Shown here: one piece after another, positions 62,734 to 64,000 of the stretch
Numbering within the stretch: the stretch's first letter is position 1
Layout: the number at the start of each line of letters is the position of its first letter
Assembly: GCF_031979925.1 (NCBI RefSeq)
Contig: NZ_DALZFB010000013.1
Location: 26,905 to 90,904 of the forward strand
DNA from: Pseudescherichia sp031979925
GTDB taxonomy: Bacteria > Pseudomonadota > Gammaproteobacteria > Enterobacterales > Enterobacteriaceae
DNA: 64,000 nt
Direction of reading: 5' to 3'
Translations under genes and position numbers: made by a program
Notes under the pieces: model-generated
What the model saw: only the letters and a program-made list of their open reading frames with translations
Databases searched by the model: none
What the model was told of the DNA's origin: nothing

Positions 62734-63555
62734 GTGGATACGGAATTGCTAAAAACTTTCCTGGAAGTAAGCAGGACTCGTCACTTTGGACGCGCTGCAG
62801 AAGCGCTCTATCTGACACAATCAGCGGTCAGTTTTCGTATTCGCCAGCTTGAGAATCAGCTTGGGGTAAACCTGTTTACCCGCCACCGTAATAATATTCG
62901 TCTTACCGTGGCAGGTGAGAAACTTCTGCCCTATGCAGAGACGCTAATGAATACCTGGCAGGCAGCACGCAAGGAGGTAGCCCATAGCTCACAGCATAAT
63001 GAGTTCTCTATTGGCGCAAGCGCATCGCTGTGGGAGTGTATGTTGAACGGCTGGCTAGGTCGGCTCTATCAGACACATAAAAGCTTACAATTTGAGGCAC
63101 GTATTGCACAGCGACAATCGCTGGTAAAACAGCTGCATGAACGCCAGCTGGATCTGCTAATTACTACTGAGGCACCAAAAATGGATGAGTTCAGTAGTCA
63201 GCTGCTGGGGCATTTTGCCCTTGCGCTCTACTGTACCGTTCCGTCGCGCCTGAAATCAGCCCTGAACTATCTGCGTCTCGAGTGGGGTCCTGATTTCCAA
63301 CAGCATGAGTCTGGCCTTATTGCCAGCGATGAGATCCCACTCCTGACAACCAGCTCCGCTGAAATTGCACGCCAACAGCTAGGATCGCTGGACGGCTGCA
63401 CATGGCTACCGGTCTCCTGGGCTAAGGACAAGCCCGATCTGCATATGGTGGCAGATACGCTGACGCTCTCGCGCCCGCTTTACGCTATCTGGCTACAGAA
63501 CAGCGATAAACAGAGTCAGATTAAAGATCTTTTAAAGACGAGTGTGATGGAGTAA
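62734..63555 (+). CDS. hdfR: LysR-type regulator HdfR
   Basis: Represses the flagellar master operon flhDC in E. coli and affects std fimbriae in Salmonella. 273 residues (E. coli about 279) with helix-turn-helix LTQSAVSFRIRQLENQL near 28-44. The start is GTG 62734 with GGAGAAAGCT before it. The C-terminal part is slightly shorter and more divergent than the DNA-binding part. Confidence 0.94.
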   Translation: MDTELLKTFLEVSRTRHFGRAAEALYLTQSAVSFRIRQLENQLGVNLFTRHRNNIRLTVAGEKLLPYAETLMNTWQAARKEVAHSSQHNEFSIGASASLWECMLNGWLGRLYQTHKSLQFEARIAQRQSLVKQLHERQLDLLITTEAPKMDEFSSQLLGHFALALYCTVPSRLKSALNYLRLEWGPDFQQHESGLIASDEIPLLTTSSAEIARQQLGSLDGCTWLPVSWAKDKPDLHMVADTLTLSRPLYAIWLQNSDKQSQIKDLLKTSVME

Positions 63556-63648
63556 TTCAAGGATACGGTGCAGGGACGCAGCGTATTTAAGAGAGTAAGA
63601 GAGGAGTAAAAGAGAGGCTTAAAGCAGGGAAAAGCATAAACGACAGAT

Positions 63649-63677
63649 AAAAAAAATCCTTTGCCTAAGCAAAGGAT
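63649..63677 (-). terminator. Terminator of the rrn-aspT-trpT operon
   Basis: ATCCTTTGC-CTAA-GCAAAGGAT forms a 9-bp stem followed on the minus strand by eight T, just after tRNA-Trp. Confidence 0.93.
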
Positions 63678-63684
63678 CCTAATA

Positions 63685-63760
63685 TGGCAGGGGCGGAGAG
63701 ACTCGAACTCGCGACACCCGGTTTTGGAGACCGGTGCTCTACCAACTGAGCTACGCCCCT
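63685..63760 (-). tRNA. trpT: tRNA-Trp (anticodon CCA)
   Basis: 76 nt with acceptor AGGGGCG/CGCCCCT, anticodon loop CTCCAAA and encoded CCA. Distal gene of the rrnC-type operon. Confidence 0.97.
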
Positions 63761-63781
63761 AATGTTCTTACTATTTACTAT

Positions 63782-63808
63782 TAAGCCTGCTATAAATGAG
63801 CAGGCTTA
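63782..63808. other. Stem-loop between aspT and trpT
   Basis: TAAGCCTGCT (63782-63791) and AGCAGGCTTA (63799-63808) form a perfect 10-bp stem around a 7-base loop, likely a processing or structural element of the rRNA/tRNA precursor. Confidence 0.6.
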
Positions 63809-63821
63809 ATTTTATAATAAG

Positions 63822-63898
63822 TGGCGGAACGGACGGGACTCGAACCCGCGACCCCCTGCGTGACAGGCAGGTATTCTAACCGACTGAACTACCGCTCC
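63822..63898 (-). tRNA. aspT: tRNA-Asp (anticodon GUC)
   Basis: 77 nt with acceptor GGAGCGG/CCGTTCC (allowing G-T), anticodon loop CTGTCAC and encoded CCA, between 5S rRNA and trpT. Confidence 0.97.
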
Positions 63899-63951
63899 AC
63901 CGAATTTCTTTGTCACTACCCGGATATTTTATCCCGGTTAACTGCAATTTG

Positions 63952-64000
63952 ATGCCTGGCAGTTCCCTACTCTCGCATGGGGAGACCCCACACTACCATC
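63952..64000 (-). rRNA. rrfC: 5S rRNA, 3' end (rest outside window)
   Basis: The last 49 bases on the minus strand read GATGGTAGTGTGGGGTCTCC... and end GCCAGGCAT, the 3' part of enterobacterial 5S rRNA. With aspT and trpT next, the operon is rrnC-like. Confidence 0.93.

Overview
The window is a chromosomal segment of an enterobacterium (Enterobacteriaceae, close to the Escherichia/Enterobacter/Leclercia/Citrobacter group). It follows almost gene for gene the stretch of the E. coli chromosome from metE to the rrnC ribosomal operon, in the opposite orientation. Most proteins match their E. coli counterparts closely in length and motifs. I cannot name the genus from sequence alone. The backbone is GC-rich; AT-rich or out-of-place stretches mark the accessory pieces.

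Layout. 1-13.3 kb: metE (3' end outside the window) and divergent metR with Met boxes between them; bioP, yigL, pldB; threonine/homoserine exporters rhtB and rhtC, with an Rpn-family nuclease gene inserted between them; recQ, pldA, yigI, rarD, corA. 13.3-26.8 kb: corA leader, LexA-controlled uvrD, the lptM-dapF-yigA-xerC-yigB series, cyaY, cyaA (TTG start, CRP site), and the haem operon hemCDXY. 26.8-31.2 kb: the small RNA GlmZ with a sigma-54-type promoter, a TccC-type Tc-toxin (YD/Rhs) gene broken by a frameshift and carrying a papain-like C-terminal toxin, a 167-bp tandem repeat derived in part from the 3' end of tRNA-Pro, a 100-N assembly gap, and the tRNA operon argX-hisR-leuT-proM. 31.2-45.2 kb: thrP, the enterobacterial common antigen (ECA) cluster wecA-wzzE-wecBCDE-wzxE-wecF-wzyE-wecG (without rffG/rffH), and rho. 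45.5-51.3 kb: trxA, rhlB, gppA, rep, ppiC. 51.3-60.4 kb: ilvC/ilvY and ilvL-X-G-M-E-D-A with its attenuator. 60.7-64 kb: yifB, maoP, hdfR, then tRNA-Trp, tRNA-Asp and the 3' end of 5S rRNA, the distal end of an rrnC-like operon.

How the genes work together. The ECA cluster makes, flips and polymerises the GlcNAc-ManNAcA-Fuc4NAc repeat; the missing dTDP-sugar genes must be supplied from elsewhere. The ilv genes form the isoleucine/valine pathway, with leader-peptide attenuation on ilvGMEDA and IlvY control of ilvC. hemC/hemD make uroporphyrinogen III. GlmZ links cell-wall amino-sugar supply to glmS.

The most interesting parts are the hemY-to-proM interval (toxin gene plus tRNA-derived tandem array, where E. 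coli carries aslA/aslB), the Rpn gene with a likely internal antitoxin start, and the clean loss of rffG/rffH. No CRISPR array, insertion sequence or prophage was seen.
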